Positions 41,617 to 53,816 of a stretch of DNA of 64,000 nucleotides are shown one piece after another. This DNA is from Halosimplex salinum (GTDB lineage Archaea > Halobacteriota > Halobacteria > Halobacteriales > Haloarculaceae). The stretch's first letter is position 1. Each line of letters begins with the position of its first letter. The stretch spans positions 62,001 to 126,000 of the forward strand of contig NZ_QWGG01000006.1 of NCBI RefSeq assembly GCF_003730195.1. Reading direction: 5' to 3'. Below the pieces are notes generated by a model. It made no database searches, was not told the DNA's origin, and worked only from the letters and a program-made list of their open reading frames with translations. Position numbers and translations under genes: made by a program.

Positions 41617-42470
41617 GCGGATCGGGAGCGTCGACTACCACCGAGACCGGTAACACGTTCCTCGGCGACGTCTGTGTCAACGTCGAGCGCTGGACGCGCA
41701 AGGCCGTCCACAACCCGACGGCGTTCCTCCTCGAGATCGTCGTCGCCACGTTCTCGCTCGTCCTCTTCACGGCCGTCTTCGGCGACGTGGGTGCGGTCGC
41801 GCTCGAACGCGCCGGCTTCGCCGACGTGGAGTACGTCACCTATCTCTTGCCCGCCGTCCTCATGCAGGCGACGATGGGGTCGGCGTTCTCCTCGGGGATG
41901 GGGCTCGTGCGGGACCTCGAGAGCGGGATGTTCGAGAAGACGGTCGTCACGCCGATGTCGTGGACGGCCGTCTTCACCGGGAAGGCCGCCGCGGAGCTGG
42001 CTCGCATCGTCGTCCAGTTGCTCGCCGTCGTCGGCCTCGCCGTCGCGATGGGAGCGGGTATCGAGACCGGTGCAGTCGGCGTGGTCGGCATCGTCGCCGT
42101 CTGCCTGCTCGTCGGCCTCCTGTTCATGGCCGTCTCGAACGTCGTCGGCCTGCTCGCGCGCGACGAGGAGGTCATCAACGCCGCCTCGATGCTGTTCATG
42201 TTCCCGCTGCTCTTCCTCTCGCCGGCGTTCGTCCCGATGTCCGAGGACATCGAGTTCGTCGCCGCGTTCAACCCGATCACATACGGCGTCGACGCGGTCC
42301 GGGCGCTGGTGCTCGGCGAGGACGTGCTGACGGTGCTTTCTATCTCGCGGTTCGGGGGACTCGCCGACACGCTCGTCCCCGCGGTCGCCGTCCTCGTGGC
42401 ACTGAACCTCGTCGTCGGTGCCGTCGCGATTCGGCTGCTGGCGCGGGCCAGTAGCGCGACGGCGGCCTGA
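41613..42470 (+). CDS. ABC-2 type exporter permease (DrrB-like)
   Basis: This 285-aa membrane protein has six hydrophobic segments (for example FLLEIVVATFSLVLFTAVFG, VGIVAVCLLVGLLFMAVSNV, AVAVLVALNLVVGAVAIRLL) and the ABC-2 signature region NAASMLFMFPLLFLSPAFVP. Its start overlaps the ATPase gene (ATGA). It forms an exporter with the gene before it. About 190 bp of GC-rich DNA with no recognised feature follows. Confidence 0.88.
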   Translation: MSGSGASTTTETGNTFLGDVCVNVERWTRKAVHNPTAFLLEIVVATFSLVLFTAVFGDVGAVALERAGFADVEYVTYLLPAVLMQATMGSAFSSGMGLVRDLESGMFEKTVVTPMSWTAVFTGKAAAELARIVVQLLAVVGLAVAMGAGIETGAVGVVGIVAVCLLVGLLFMAVSNVVGLLARDEEVINAASMLFMFPLLFLSPAFVPMSEDIEFVAAFNPITYGVDAVRALVLGEDVLTVLSISRFGGLADTLVPAVAVLVALNLVVGAVAIRLLARASSATAA

Positions 42471-42662
42471 CGCCCGACGCGGTGGGGCGTGCCCGAACGG
42501 CCACACGGTCGCACCGCTCGACGCTCTCGAGCCGGGGCTGTTCTCCGCAGGCGTCGTCGGCGCTGTCGCGACCGTCGTCCGTCGAGCCATCTGCGGACCG
42601 CTCCCCGTGACCGATCCGCACACCGGCCGAACGGATAAGTGACCGCCAGCCGACGGGCGGGC

Positions 42663-44831
42663 ATGGACGAACTCCCGGCCGACGCGATATACGACCGGAC
42701 GTGGCCGACCGGCCTCGACCTCTCGCCGAACGGCGACCGCGTCGCGTTCACCGCGACCGAGGCCGACCCCGACGAAGACGAGAACCACCAGTCGGTGTTC
42801 GTCGTCCCCGCCGACGGGAGTCGCGAGCCCCATCGATTGACTCGCGCCTCCGGCGCGTGGAACGTCGAGTGGTCGCCCGACGGGTCGAAACTCGGCGTCG
42901 TGATGGTCCGCGACGACGATATCGCCCTGCGTGTGGGCCGTGACGACGACGGGGAGTCGGACGAAGACGGAGACGCGGACGACGAGGACGGAGAAGAAGG
43001 CGAGGGAGAGGACTCCAGCGAGGGGAACGACAACGGCGAGAACGGCGACGACGACCCGAAGCCGCAGGTGTGGGTGTACGACCTCGAACTGGGCGGGGAC
43101 GCTCGGCAGGTCACGGACCGCGAGGAGGGCGTCCGCGACTTCGACTGGGGGCCCGAGGGAGAGCGGATCGTCGTGTCGGCCCGCGATCCGACCGACGAGG
43201 AGCGCGAGTACCTCGACCAGCGCCGCGACGACGGCCCGATCGAGACCGAACGCCTCCAGCACAAGTTCGACGGGCAGGGCTGGCTCGACACGGTGACGAC
43301 CTACCTGTTCGTCGTCGACGTCGAGAGCCGCGAGGAGCGGCGCCTCGACGACGCCTACGCCGGCGGGATTGGCGGCGAGGGCACCGGCATGCAACCGGTC
43401 TGGCACCCCGAGGACGACCGCATCGCGTACACGTCCTACGACGGCGACGACGGGGACGACACGTACGTCCAGGACGTGTTCGTCGCGGACGCCGAGACCG
43501 GCGAAGTGGACCGGCTCACCGACGGCGAGTACCGCGCGGCCAACCCCGTCTGGAGCCCCGACGGCGACCGACTGGCGTTCGCCGGACGTGTGCCGGACAA
43601 CCTCTATCGCCCCTTCGACGTGTTCGTCGCCGACCCCGACGCGGGGGAATACGAACCCATCACGGACGGGCTCGACAGGACGATCGGCTGGTTCGGGATG
43701 CCGGTCTGGATGGACGAGGAGACGCTGCTCACGACCATCGGCGACGGGGGTTGGTCTCGGTTCGTCCGGCTGGACGTCGAGGGAGGACACGAGCGCGTCT
43801 TCGACCGCCAGCCCCGCGACGAGACGCTCCGGCAGTTCGACGCGGGGAGCGAGACGGTCGCAGTGATGCGCAGCGACCCTTCCGAAGGGGTCGACGTTCA
43901 CGCGATGGACCGCGCCGACCTCGACGCCGGGCCCTCCGACCCGGACCCGCGTCGCCGACTCACGGCACTCAACGACGACCTCCTCGGCACCTACGAGTTC
44001 CCGGAGACCGTCTGGCGGACCTTCGAGAGCGACGACGGCACCGAGGTCGAGGGGATCACGTACTACCCGCCGGACTTCGACCCCGAGGATCCTGAGTCTC
44101 GTCCGACGTTGCTGTGGATCCACGGCGGCCCGATGGCCTACGACGAGCCGAGCTTCGACTTCCAGGCCGCGTTCTGGACGACGCGCGGGTACCTGGTCGC
44201 GACCGTCAACTACCGCGGGTCGACCTCCTACGGGCGCGACTTCTGCGAGGCACTGAAGGGGAACTGGAACACCCTCGAAGTCGACGACCTGCTCGCGGGG
44301 ACCGAGGACCTCGTCGACCGCGGCTGGGCCGACCCCGACCGGCTGTTCGTCGGCGGGTTCTCGCAGGGCGGGGTCAACACCGCCTACGTCCTCACTCGCA
44401 CAGATCGCTTCCGTGCGGGGCTGGCCGAGCACGGCGTGTACGACATGCGGTCGTCGTTCGGCACCGACGACTCGCACAAGTGGTTCGAACACGACTTCGG
44501 CCTCCCGTGGGAGAACCCCGAGGCGTACGACGCCGCCTCGTCGATCACCGACGTGGGCGATATCGACACGCCGCTCCTGCTGACCGCCGGCGAGGAGGAC
44601 TGGCGCTGTCCGCCTACCCAGTCCGAACAGCTCTACCGCTCGCTGCGCAAGCGCGGCGTCGAGTCGAAACTCGTCGTCTACCCCGACGAGCACCACAACG
44701 TCGGCGACCCCGACCGGGCGATCCACCGGCTGGAGACGCTCGACGACTGGGTCGCTCGCTTCGATCCCGAGCGCGAGTCCGACGAGGACGGGGACGAGGA
44801 CGAGGGCGAGAGCGGAGACGCCGATTCGTAG
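42663..44831 (+). CDS. S9-family serine peptidase (acylaminoacyl-/dipeptidyl-peptidase-like), copy 1
   Basis: This 722-aa cytoplasmic enzyme starts at ATG 42663, 30 bp after a TATA-like CGGATAAG; the open frame upstream is not needed. An N-terminal beta-propeller (about 1-440, WD40/TolB-like strands such as VWSPDGDRLAFAG) gates a C-terminal alpha/beta-hydrolase with GGFSQGG (Ser about residue 565), AGEEDWRCP (Asp) and YPDEHHNVG (His). An acidic insertion of about 35 residues (DGESDEDGDADDEDGEE and on) sits in the propeller. A tandem paralogue follows 76 bp later. Confidence 0.9.
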   Translation: MDELPADAIYDRTWPTGLDLSPNGDRVAFTATEADPDEDENHQSVFVVPADGSREPHRLTRASGAWNVEWSPDGSKLGVVMVRDDDIALRVGRDDDGESDEDGDADDEDGEEGEGEDSSEGNDNGENGDDDPKPQVWVYDLELGGDARQVTDREEGVRDFDWGPEGERIVVSARDPTDEEREYLDQRRDDGPIETERLQHKFDGQGWLDTVTTYLFVVDVESREERRLDDAYAGGIGGEGTGMQPVWHPEDDRIAYTSYDGDDGDDTYVQDVFVADAETGEVDRLTDGEYRAANPVWSPDGDRLAFAGRVPDNLYRPFDVFVADPDAGEYEPITDGLDRTIGWFGMPVWMDEETLLTTIGDGGWSRFVRLDVEGGHERVFDRQPRDETLRQFDAGSETVAVMRSDPSEGVDVHAMDRADLDAGPSDPDPRRRLTALNDDLLGTYEFPETVWRTFESDDGTEVEGITYYPPDFDPEDPESRPTLLWIHGGPMAYDEPSFDFQAAFWTTRGYLVATVNYRGSTSYGRDFCEALKGNWNTLEVDDLLAGTEDLVDRGWADPDRLFVGGFSQGGVNTAYVLTRTDRFRAGLAEHGVYDMRSSFGTDDSHKWFEHDFGLPWENPEAYDAASSITDVGDIDTPLLLTAGEEDWRCPPTQSEQLYRSLRKRGVESKLVVYPDEHHNVGDPDRAIHRLETLDDWVARFDPERESDEDGDEDEGESGDADS

Positions 44832-44907
44832 CCGCCCGGAGCCCGTCCCCTGCCATCGGCTGCCACGCCGACCAAACGCCCAAGGACTCGCAGGTCGACG
44901 CCGGTTC

Positions 44908-47010
44908 ATGGACGAACTCCCCACGGACGCGCTCTACGATCTGGTACGCCCCCTGTCGGTCGCGGTCTCGCCGGACGGCGACCGGGTCGCCGTTCGGACC
45001 CTCGCGTACGACCGCGAGGCGGACTGCCGACGGAGTTCGGTGCTCACGGTCCCCGCCGACGGGAGTCGCGACCCGCATCGGCTCGCCCGGGCCTCCGACG
45101 TGTCGGCGATGCAGTGGAGCCCCGACGGCACCAGACTGGGGGTCGTGACGGCGCGGGAGCGCGACACCGAACTCCGGGTCGACGACGGCGCGGAGAGCGA
45201 CGAGGGAGACGATGGCGACGGGTCGGAGAACGGCTCCGACGCCGCCAGTGGCGACGCCGACCCGAAGCCACAGGTGTGGGTGTACGACCTCGAACGGGGC
45301 GGCGACGCCCGGCAGGTCACCGCGTTCGACGAGGGCGTCCGGGAGTTCGACTGGGGCCCAGACGGCGAGCGAATCGTCGTTTCCGCGCGCGATCCGACCG
45401 AGGAGGAACAGGCGTACCTCGACCAGCGTCGCGACGGCGGCCCCATCGAGACCGAACGCCTCCAGCACAAGTTCGACGGGCAGGGCTGGCTCGACACGGT
45501 CACCACCTACCTGTTCGTCGTCGACGTGGCCACTCGCGAACAGCGGCGCCTCGACGGCGCCTACGGCGGCGGGATCCCCGAACAGTCGAGCGGCCTCCAG
45601 CCCGCGTGGCACCCCAGAGACGACCGGATCGCCTTCGTCGGCTACCACGGCGACGACTCCGACGACAGCTACGTGCAGAACGTCCACGTCGTCGATGCGG
45701 GGACGGGGGAGACCGAGCAGGTGACCGACGGCGAGTACTTCGCCGGGGGACCGGTCTGGAGTCCCGACGGCGCTCGTCTGGCCTTCCTCGCCAACAACCC
45801 CACCAACTGGTACGTCCCGACGGACGTCTGCGTGGCGGACGCCGACACGGGTCGGTACGAGGTCGTCACCGGCGAACTGGACCGGAGCGTCGCGTGGTTC
45901 GAGGAGTTCGCGTGGCTGGACGACGACCGGTTGCTGCTGGCGATCGGTGACGAGGGGTGGTCGCGGTTCGTCCGGCTAGACGCGACGGGCGGCCACGAAC
46001 GCGTCTACGACTGCCAGTCCCGCGACGAGTCGCTGATGACGTTCGACACGGCGGGTGGAACGGTCGCGTTCGTCCGCCAGCACCCGAGCGACGGCGTCGA
46101 CGCCTTCGGGGTCGCGGCGTCGGATCTGGACGCCACGGCGGACGACCCGGACCCTCGACGGCGGCTGACCGAGCTGAACCCCGACCTCGTGGCCGACTAC
46201 GACCACCCGGAGATCGAGCGCGTCACGTTCGAGGGCGCGGACGGCGACGCGGTGGAGGGGGTCGCCTTCCTCCCGCCCGACTTCGACCCGGCGGACCCGG
46301 ACGGCGACCGCCCGTTACTCCTCTCAATTCACGGCGGGCCGCGCCGCTACGACGGACCGCACTTCGACTTCGACACCGCGTACTGGACGACGCGGGGCTA
46401 CGTCGTGTTCAAAGTCAACTACCACGGGTCGACCTCGTACGGGCGCGCGTTCTGCGAGCGACTTTCGGGTTCGTGGGGGGACGTGGAGGTCGAGGACGTG
46501 CTCGCGGGGACGGACGAACTGGTCGAGCGCGGCTGGGTCGACCCGGACCGCCTGTTCGTCACCGGCTTCTCCTTCGGCGGACGGTCGACGGCGAACGTCC
46601 TCACCGAGACCGACCGGTTCGCCGCGGGCGTCGCCGAGCACGGCGCTTACGACCTGCGCTCGTCGTTCGGCACCGACGACTCGCACAGGTGGACGGAAAA
46701 CGAGTTCGGCCTCCCGTGGGAGAATCCCGAGGCGTACGACGCCGCCTCGTCGATCACCGACGTGGGCGATATCGACACGCCGCTCCTGCTGACCGCCGGC
46801 GAGGAGGACTGGCGCTGTCCGCCCACCCAGTCCGAGCAACTGCACGTCTCGCTCAAAAAGCGCGGCGTCGAGTCGAAACTCGTCGTCTATCCCGACACCC
46901 ACCACGTCCACTACTACGTGGCCGCTCCGGGCCGGGCAACCCATCGGCTGACGACGCTCGCGGAGTGGTACGCCCGCTTCGACCCCGAGCGGGAGGCCGG
47001 CGCGGAGTGA
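44908..47010 (+). CDS. S9-family serine peptidase, copy 2
   Basis: This 700-aa paralogue of the preceding gene has the same propeller plus hydrolase layout. The nucleophile motif is TGFSFGG instead of GGFSQGG, AGEEDWRCP is unchanged, and the His region is YPDTHHVHYYV. The acidic propeller insertion is at the same place but shorter and different in sequence. A 98-bp tract (46726-46823) is identical to copy 1 (44517-44614) although the flanks differ, suggesting recent conversion. Roles may differ in substrate entry or specificity. Confidence 0.9.
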   Translation: MDELPTDALYDLVRPLSVAVSPDGDRVAVRTLAYDREADCRRSSVLTVPADGSRDPHRLARASDVSAMQWSPDGTRLGVVTARERDTELRVDDGAESDEGDDGDGSENGSDAASGDADPKPQVWVYDLERGGDARQVTAFDEGVREFDWGPDGERIVVSARDPTEEEQAYLDQRRDGGPIETERLQHKFDGQGWLDTVTTYLFVVDVATREQRRLDGAYGGGIPEQSSGLQPAWHPRDDRIAFVGYHGDDSDDSYVQNVHVVDAGTGETEQVTDGEYFAGGPVWSPDGARLAFLANNPTNWYVPTDVCVADADTGRYEVVTGELDRSVAWFEEFAWLDDDRLLLAIGDEGWSRFVRLDATGGHERVYDCQSRDESLMTFDTAGGTVAFVRQHPSDGVDAFGVAASDLDATADDPDPRRRLTELNPDLVADYDHPEIERVTFEGADGDAVEGVAFLPPDFDPADPDGDRPLLLSIHGGPRRYDGPHFDFDTAYWTTRGYVVFKVNYHGSTSYGRAFCERLSGSWGDVEVEDVLAGTDELVERGWVDPDRLFVTGFSFGGRSTANVLTETDRFAAGVAEHGAYDLRSSFGTDDSHRWTENEFGLPWENPEAYDAASSITDVGDIDTPLLLTAGEEDWRCPPTQSEQLHVSLKKRGVESKLVVYPDTHHVHYYVAAPGRATHRLTTLAEWYARFDPEREAGAE

Positions 47011-47017
47011 CCGCTCG

Positions 47018-47125
47018 CTACCCGCCGAACGCGTACGCGAGCACGTAGACGACCGACGACCCGATCATCAGGAAGACGAGGATCAGTGCCAGGATCTGCT
47101 GGCGATCCAGGCCCGTGACGTTCAT
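47018..47125 (-). CDS. 35-aa single-helix membrane protein
   Basis: This very small gene (MNVTGLDRQQILALILVF... ending YVLAYAFGG) encodes a polar N-terminus and one transmembrane helix of ~22 residues. The TATA-like ACCCTATCC about 25 bp upstream of the ATG at 47125 supports real expression. Codon choice is haloarchaeal. The type (short N-terminus, LDRQQ, one helix) is seen repeatedly in haloarchaea; function unknown. It is convergent to the S9 peptidase, 7 bp apart. Confidence 0.6.
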   Translation of the reverse strand: MNVTGLDRQQILALILVFLMIGSSVVYVLAYAFGG

Positions 47126-47222
47126 GCGCGGTAGTTGCCGCGGGGACGGATAGGGTTTTCGCGCCGCCCCCACCGGGGTGGACCCGCCGGTCGGCGGGAG
47201 CGAGTTCGACCGGTCGCACGGA

Positions 47223-47234
47223 AAGGTTAACCTT
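47223..47234. promoter_or_regulatory. 12-bp palindrome overlapping a TATA-like site
   Basis: AAGGTTAACCTT is a perfect palindrome about 22-33 bp before the ATG at 47256; it may serve as TATA box and operator together. Confidence 0.4.
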
Positions 47235-47255
47235 CGAACAGCTCGAAGCCCGCGT

Positions 47256-47546
47256 ATGCGAACGCCCTCCGCCGACGGACTCGTCTCGCTCGCCGGGACG
47301 CTCCTCGGATTCGTGTTGCTCCTGTTCGGAGCCGCCCTGACGGCGGTGGCCGGTTTCAAACTCGTCTTCGTCATGGAGTGGTCGCTCGGGTCGCCGCCCG
47401 CGGCGGTCTGGCGCGCGGCGACCGGTCTCGCCGTCCTCGCGGCCGGGTACCTCGTCCTCTCGTCCGTCGGCCGCCGAGACGGCAGGGAGTCCACCGACAG
47501 TACCGCCCTCTCGGACACCGCCAACGTGCACTTCTGGGACAGCTAG
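47256..47546 (+). CDS. Small two-helix membrane protein (paralogue pair, 1)
   Basis: This 96-aa protein has two transmembrane helices (LVSLAGTLLGFVLLLFGAAL and AAVWRAATGLAVLAAGYLVL) joined by a short loop, then an ~25-residue polar tail ending TANVHFWDS. It resembles the next gene in size, topology and tail. Function unknown. The ATG at 47256 is favoured by the palindrome/TATA spacing. Confidence 0.65.
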   Translation: MRTPSADGLVSLAGTLLGFVLLLFGAALTAVAGFKLVFVMEWSLGSPPAAVWRAATGLAVLAAGYLVLSSVGRRDGRESTDSTALSDTANVHFWDS

Positions 47547-47640
47547 CTGCCCCGTTCGTCCTGTCGTCGCCGGCGCCGGCTTCACCGCCCGCGACCGCCG
47601 TGGTCCATACGTTGATTAATCGATAGCTCCATGTACCGGT

Positions 47641-47943
47641 ATGGGAGACGATTCGCCGTTCGGATCCGGATGGGGCGCGTCGGTCGCCGGCACGCTGGCC
47701 GGACTCGCGCTGGTCGGCCTCGGCGTCGCGATGGCCGGGTCCGGCGGGTACGAACTGTTGCTGGCGTCCGGCGTGGCCGACCGGTCGGCACCGAATGCCG
47801 TCCCGCGTGCCCTCTACGGCGTCGCAGCCGGGGCGCTCGGGCTGCTCGTGCTCTCCAGGGTCGTCGACCGCGACGACGCGGCGGAGGACGCGCAGGAAGC
47901 TACCCCCGCCGAGTCCGCCGACATGTACCAGTTCGACACCTGA
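47641..47943 (+). CDS. Small two-helix membrane protein (paralogue pair, 2)
   Basis: This 100-aa protein has two helices ([20 protein letters not shown] and [20 protein letters not shown]) and a hydrophilic acidic tail ending ADMYQFDT. It is parallel to the gene at 47256-47546. A GATTAATC element lies about 25 bp before the ATG and may be its TATA box. Function unknown. Confidence 0.65.
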   Translation: MGDDSPFGSGWGASVAGTLAGLALVGLGVAMAGSGGYELLLASGVADRSAPNAVPRALYGVAAGALGLLVLSRVVDRDDAAEDAQEATPAESADMYQFDT

Positions 47944-48057
47944 GCGGTCCACTCCCCCCACAGCAGGCCGTTCGAGACGGTTCTTCGCGCTCACGTTCTC
48001 CCGTCGTCGACCGACAGCCGTCCGTCTCCCCTCGTCGCCCGCCTCGACCACTAACGC

Positions 48058-49538
<1,481 letters not shown>

Positions 49539-49685
49539 TAGCGGGGCACGAACGGGAACCGACCCCGCTCGGTCCCGCGATCAACTGCAAACGCCGCGCG
49601 AGTTGTTCCGAGTGCTACACATCTATTTGGGCTTGCGGGCCCCGGATACGCGTATGCGATGCGCTACCACGCGGAGGGGTCGACA

Positions 49686-50456
49686 GTGACCGAACAGTTC
49701 TCCGTCGCCGGACAGGCGGCAGTCGTGACCGGGGGGACGAAGGGGATCGGTCGCGCGATCGCGGAGCAGTTCGTCGCCGACGGCGCGGACGTGGCCATCT
49801 GTGCCCGCACGGAGGAGGACGTGGACGAGGCCGTCGACGAGTTGAACGAGGGGGACGGCGGCGACGCCGTCGGCCGGGCGTGCGACGTGCGCGACCGCGC
49901 CGCGGTCGAGGCGCTGGTCGACGCGGCCGCCGCGGAGTTCGGGACGGTCGACTGCCTCGTCAACAACGCCGGCGCGAGCTTCATGGCAGGTTTCGAGGAC
50001 ATCTCCGAGAACGGCTGGGAGAGCGTCGTCGACGTGAACCTCACCGGGACGTACAACTGCACGCAGGCGGCCCGGGAGCACCTCGTCGATGGCGGCGGGA
50101 CGGTGATCAACGTGGCGAGCGTCGCCGGCCAGCAGGGCTCGCCCTACATGAGCCACTACGGCGCCGCGAAGGCGGCGATCATCAACCTCACGAGCACGCT
50201 CGGCTACGAGTGGGCCGGCGACGGGGTCCGGGTCAACTGTATCGCCCCCGGCTACGTCGCCACGCCCGGCGTCGCCAGCCAGATGGGCGTCGAACCCGGC
50301 GCGATCGATCGGGACGATATCGACCGCAACGTCGGTTTGAGCGAGGAGATCGCCGACGTCGCCCAGTTCCTCGCCAGCGACGCTAGTTCCTTCCTCGTCG
50401 GTGAGACGGTCACCGCCCGCGGGGTGCCCGACATCGAGGAGACCCCGGACCTATGA
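49686..50456 (+). CDS. Short-chain dehydrogenase/reductase
   Basis: This ~256-aa SDR starts at the GTG at 49686, with GGAGGGG 7 bases upstream; an in-frame ATG at 49659 is the alternative. Cofactor motif TGGTKGIG, then CARTEEDV, which suggests NADPH use, NNAG, catalytic YGAAKAA, and a C-terminal SFLVGETVTARGVP. The stop overlaps the next gene (ATGA), so it is coupled to the LLM oxidoreductase. Substrate unknown. Confidence 0.85.
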   Translation: MTEQFSVAGQAAVVTGGTKGIGRAIAEQFVADGADVAICARTEEDVDEAVDELNEGDGGDAVGRACDVRDRAAVEALVDAAAAEFGTVDCLVNNAGASFMAGFEDISENGWESVVDVNLTGTYNCTQAAREHLVDGGGTVINVASVAGQQGSPYMSHYGAAKAAIINLTSTLGYEWAGDGVRVNCIAPGYVATPGVASQMGVEPGAIDRDDIDRNVGLSEEIADVAQFLASDASSFLVGETVTARGVPDIEETPDL

Positions 50457-51466
50457 GTGACAGCGCACCCACCCGCGACGTGTTCCTGCCCGTGGCCGCA
50501 CAGCCTTCCATCGATACCCTCGTCGAGTACGCACAGGACGCCGAGGCACTGGGTTACGACCGCGCGTGGCTACCCGAGACGTGGGGCCGCGACGCCGTCA
50601 CGGTGTTGACCGCCATCGCCGAACGCACCGACGACATCGGCATCGGCACCTCCATCGCGAACGTCTACTCCCGGTCCCCGGCGCTCATCGGCCAGACCGC
50701 GGCGACCCTGCAGGAGGCCTCCGACGGCCGCCTCAGGGTGGGTCTCGGCCCGAGCGGACCCGCGGTCGTCGAGGGCTGGCACGGCGCCGACTACGACCGA
50801 CCCCTGCGCCGGACCCGCGAGACCATCGATATCGTCCGCCTCGTCCTCTCGGGCGAACGCGTCGAGTACGACGGCGACATCTTCACCCTCTCCGGCCTGC
50901 GTCTACGCTGTGATCCACCGGAGACGCCGCCGGGGATCGACGCCGCCGGCATGGGCCCGAAATCCGTCGAGTTAGCCGGTCGCTTCGCCGACGGCTGGCA
51001 CGCGCTCATGCTGACCCGGGACGGGTTACGGGACCGACTCGACGATCTGGAGCGCGGTGCCGAACTGGGGGAACGGGAGTTCGAGGACCTGCGCGTGACG
51101 CTTTCGCTCCCCTGTATCGCGCTGGACGACCGGGAGCGCGCGCGGGCCCTGGCGCGGAACCACCTCGCGTTCTACGTCGGCGCGATGGGCACGTTCTACC
51201 GCCAGGCGCTCGAACGCCAGGGCTACGCGGACGAGGCCGTCGAGATCGCCAGCGAGTGGGCCAATCGGAATCACGACGCCGCCCAGGACGCCATCTCCGA
51301 CGAGTTGCTCGACGACCTGGGCATCGCCGGCACGCCCGACGAGTGCCGCGAGCGGTATTCGAAGTGGGAGTCGATCGACGGCGTAGACGCCGTCTCCGTC
51401 TCCTTCCCCCGCGGCGCCGAACCCGAGGAGATCAGCGCGACGATGCGAGAACTGGCGCCCGAGTGA
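50453..51466 (+). CDS. F420-dependent LLM oxidoreductase (NP1902A-like family)
   Basis: This 337-aa luciferase-like enzyme has AWLPETWGRDAVTVLTAIAE, IGIGTSIANVYSRSPALIGQ, RVGLGPSGPAVVEGWHG and PPGIDAAGMGPKSVELAG, the pattern of the haloarchaeal F420-dependent NP1902A family. The ATG overlaps the SDR by 4 bases. A T5 run (51478-51482) follows, likely terminating the operon. Substrate is unknown. Confidence 0.85.
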   Translation: MSDSAPTRDVFLPVAAQPSIDTLVEYAQDAEALGYDRAWLPETWGRDAVTVLTAIAERTDDIGIGTSIANVYSRSPALIGQTAATLQEASDGRLRVGLGPSGPAVVEGWHGADYDRPLRRTRETIDIVRLVLSGERVEYDGDIFTLSGLRLRCDPPETPPGIDAAGMGPKSVELAGRFADGWHALMLTRDGLRDRLDDLERGAELGEREFEDLRVTLSLPCIALDDRERARALARNHLAFYVGAMGTFYRQALERQGYADEAVEIASEWANRNHDAAQDAISDELLDDLGIAGTPDECRERYSKWESIDGVDAVSVSFPRGAEPEEISATMRELAPE

Positions 51467-51477
51467 CGCGGGCCGCC

Positions 51478-51482
51478 TTTTT
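51478..51482 (+). terminator. T-run terminator after the LLM gene
   Basis: TTTTT stands 12 bp after the stop codon, behind GGGCCGCC; short oligo-T terminators are usual in archaea. Confidence 0.45.
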
Positions 51483-51661
51483 AACGCACCGGCTTCGCTA
51501 TCCGAACGCTCGGAGGCCGAACAGTATCGATCCGGAACCGTGCTCGGCGCGGGTCACCCGGCCGCCCGCGGTCGTCCGCGGTTCGAGCGCTCTCCGTCCC
51601 GATCTCGCGAGCAGCCGACCGAACCGAAATCGCGGAAAACGGGGCCTGCGACGATACACAC

Positions 51662-52318
51662 GTGATGCTCGACAGGACACGCCGGACGCGGGGTACCGCC
51701 GAGAGCGAGGGGTTCCCGCCGTGGCTCCGACGCGTCGCACGGGTCGGGACGGCCGGGTTCGTCCTGGCGAACCTGCTGGTCGTGCTCGCCTTCCTCACCG
51801 ACACCGTCCCGGTCCCGTACTACTCGTGGCTGTCCCTGCCGGTCGCGCCGCTTCCCGACCAGCCGACGCTCGGCCACTACCCGGCCAGCTACACGCTGGG
51901 CCTCTGGCTCTGGGAGTTCACGTTCCCGCTCTCTATCCTCTGGGTGGCCGACAGGGCCGGAGTGACGGGCGAGCGCGGTCGTCGCACCGCGTTCGTCGGG
52001 ATCCCCGCTCTCGTCGCGCTGTGCTTTCACGCGTACTGTGTGCTCGTCTTCCCGCAGCCGACCCCGACGCCGTGGGAGCCCGCGGTCACGGCGGTCTGTT
52101 ACGTCTACTGTCAGACCTACGCGCCGCTGTGGAGCGCGATCACGGTCGGGACCGTCCTGCTCGGCGTCGGCGGCTGGCTCGCGCCTCGGGACTCGTCGCT
52201 CGGGCGCGCGGGGACCGCCGCCTTCGGCGTGCTCGCCTTCCCCCTGGGCGTTCTCGCCCTGTACGACGCCGCGACGGCCAGTGCGAACGGTCACCCGAAC
52301 GAGCCCGTCGACGCCTGA
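51662..52318 (+). CDS. Hypothetical membrane protein
   Basis: This 218-aa protein starts at GTG 51662 (MMLDRTRR; the next codon is ATG). About six helices: GTAGFVLANLLVVLAFLTDT, SYTLGLWLWEFTFPLSILWV, FVGIPALVALCFHAYCVLVF, AVTAVCYVYCQ, TVLLGVGGWLAP, AFGVLAFPLGVLALYDA. No family is recognised. It converges with the dehydrogenase gene. Confidence 0.7.
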   Translation: MMLDRTRRTRGTAESEGFPPWLRRVARVGTAGFVLANLLVVLAFLTDTVPVPYYSWLSLPVAPLPDQPTLGHYPASYTLGLWLWEFTFPLSILWVADRAGVTGERGRRTAFVGIPALVALCFHAYCVLVFPQPTPTPWEPAVTAVCYVYCQTYAPLWSAITVGTVLLGVGGWLAPRDSSLGRAGTAAFGVLAFPLGVLALYDAATASANGHPNEPVDA

Positions 52319-52325
52319 GCGGCTG

Positions 52326-53711
<1,386 letters not shown>

Positions 53712-53732
53712 GGACGAGATGCGGGTCCGTTC

Positions 53733-53742
53733 GTATAAATCA
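53733..53742 (-). promoter_or_regulatory. TATA box of the GlcD-like gene
   Basis: TGATTTATAC on the minus strand is centred 26 bp before the ATG at 53711; one of the clearest TATA boxes in the window. Confidence 0.65.
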
Positions 53743-53816
53743 GCGTCGCCGTCCGCCGAGTGTGACGGTCCGATCGTGGCTCGCTCCGTCGGTCCGCCAG
53801 CCGCTCCACTCCTCGG

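Noticed and set aside
42471-42662. Remnant gene between the ABC permease and the S9 peptidase
   Set aside because: Plus-strand frames are short, Arg/Val-rich and show no similarity to neighbours; only the TATA-like CGGATAAG near 42632 is credible.
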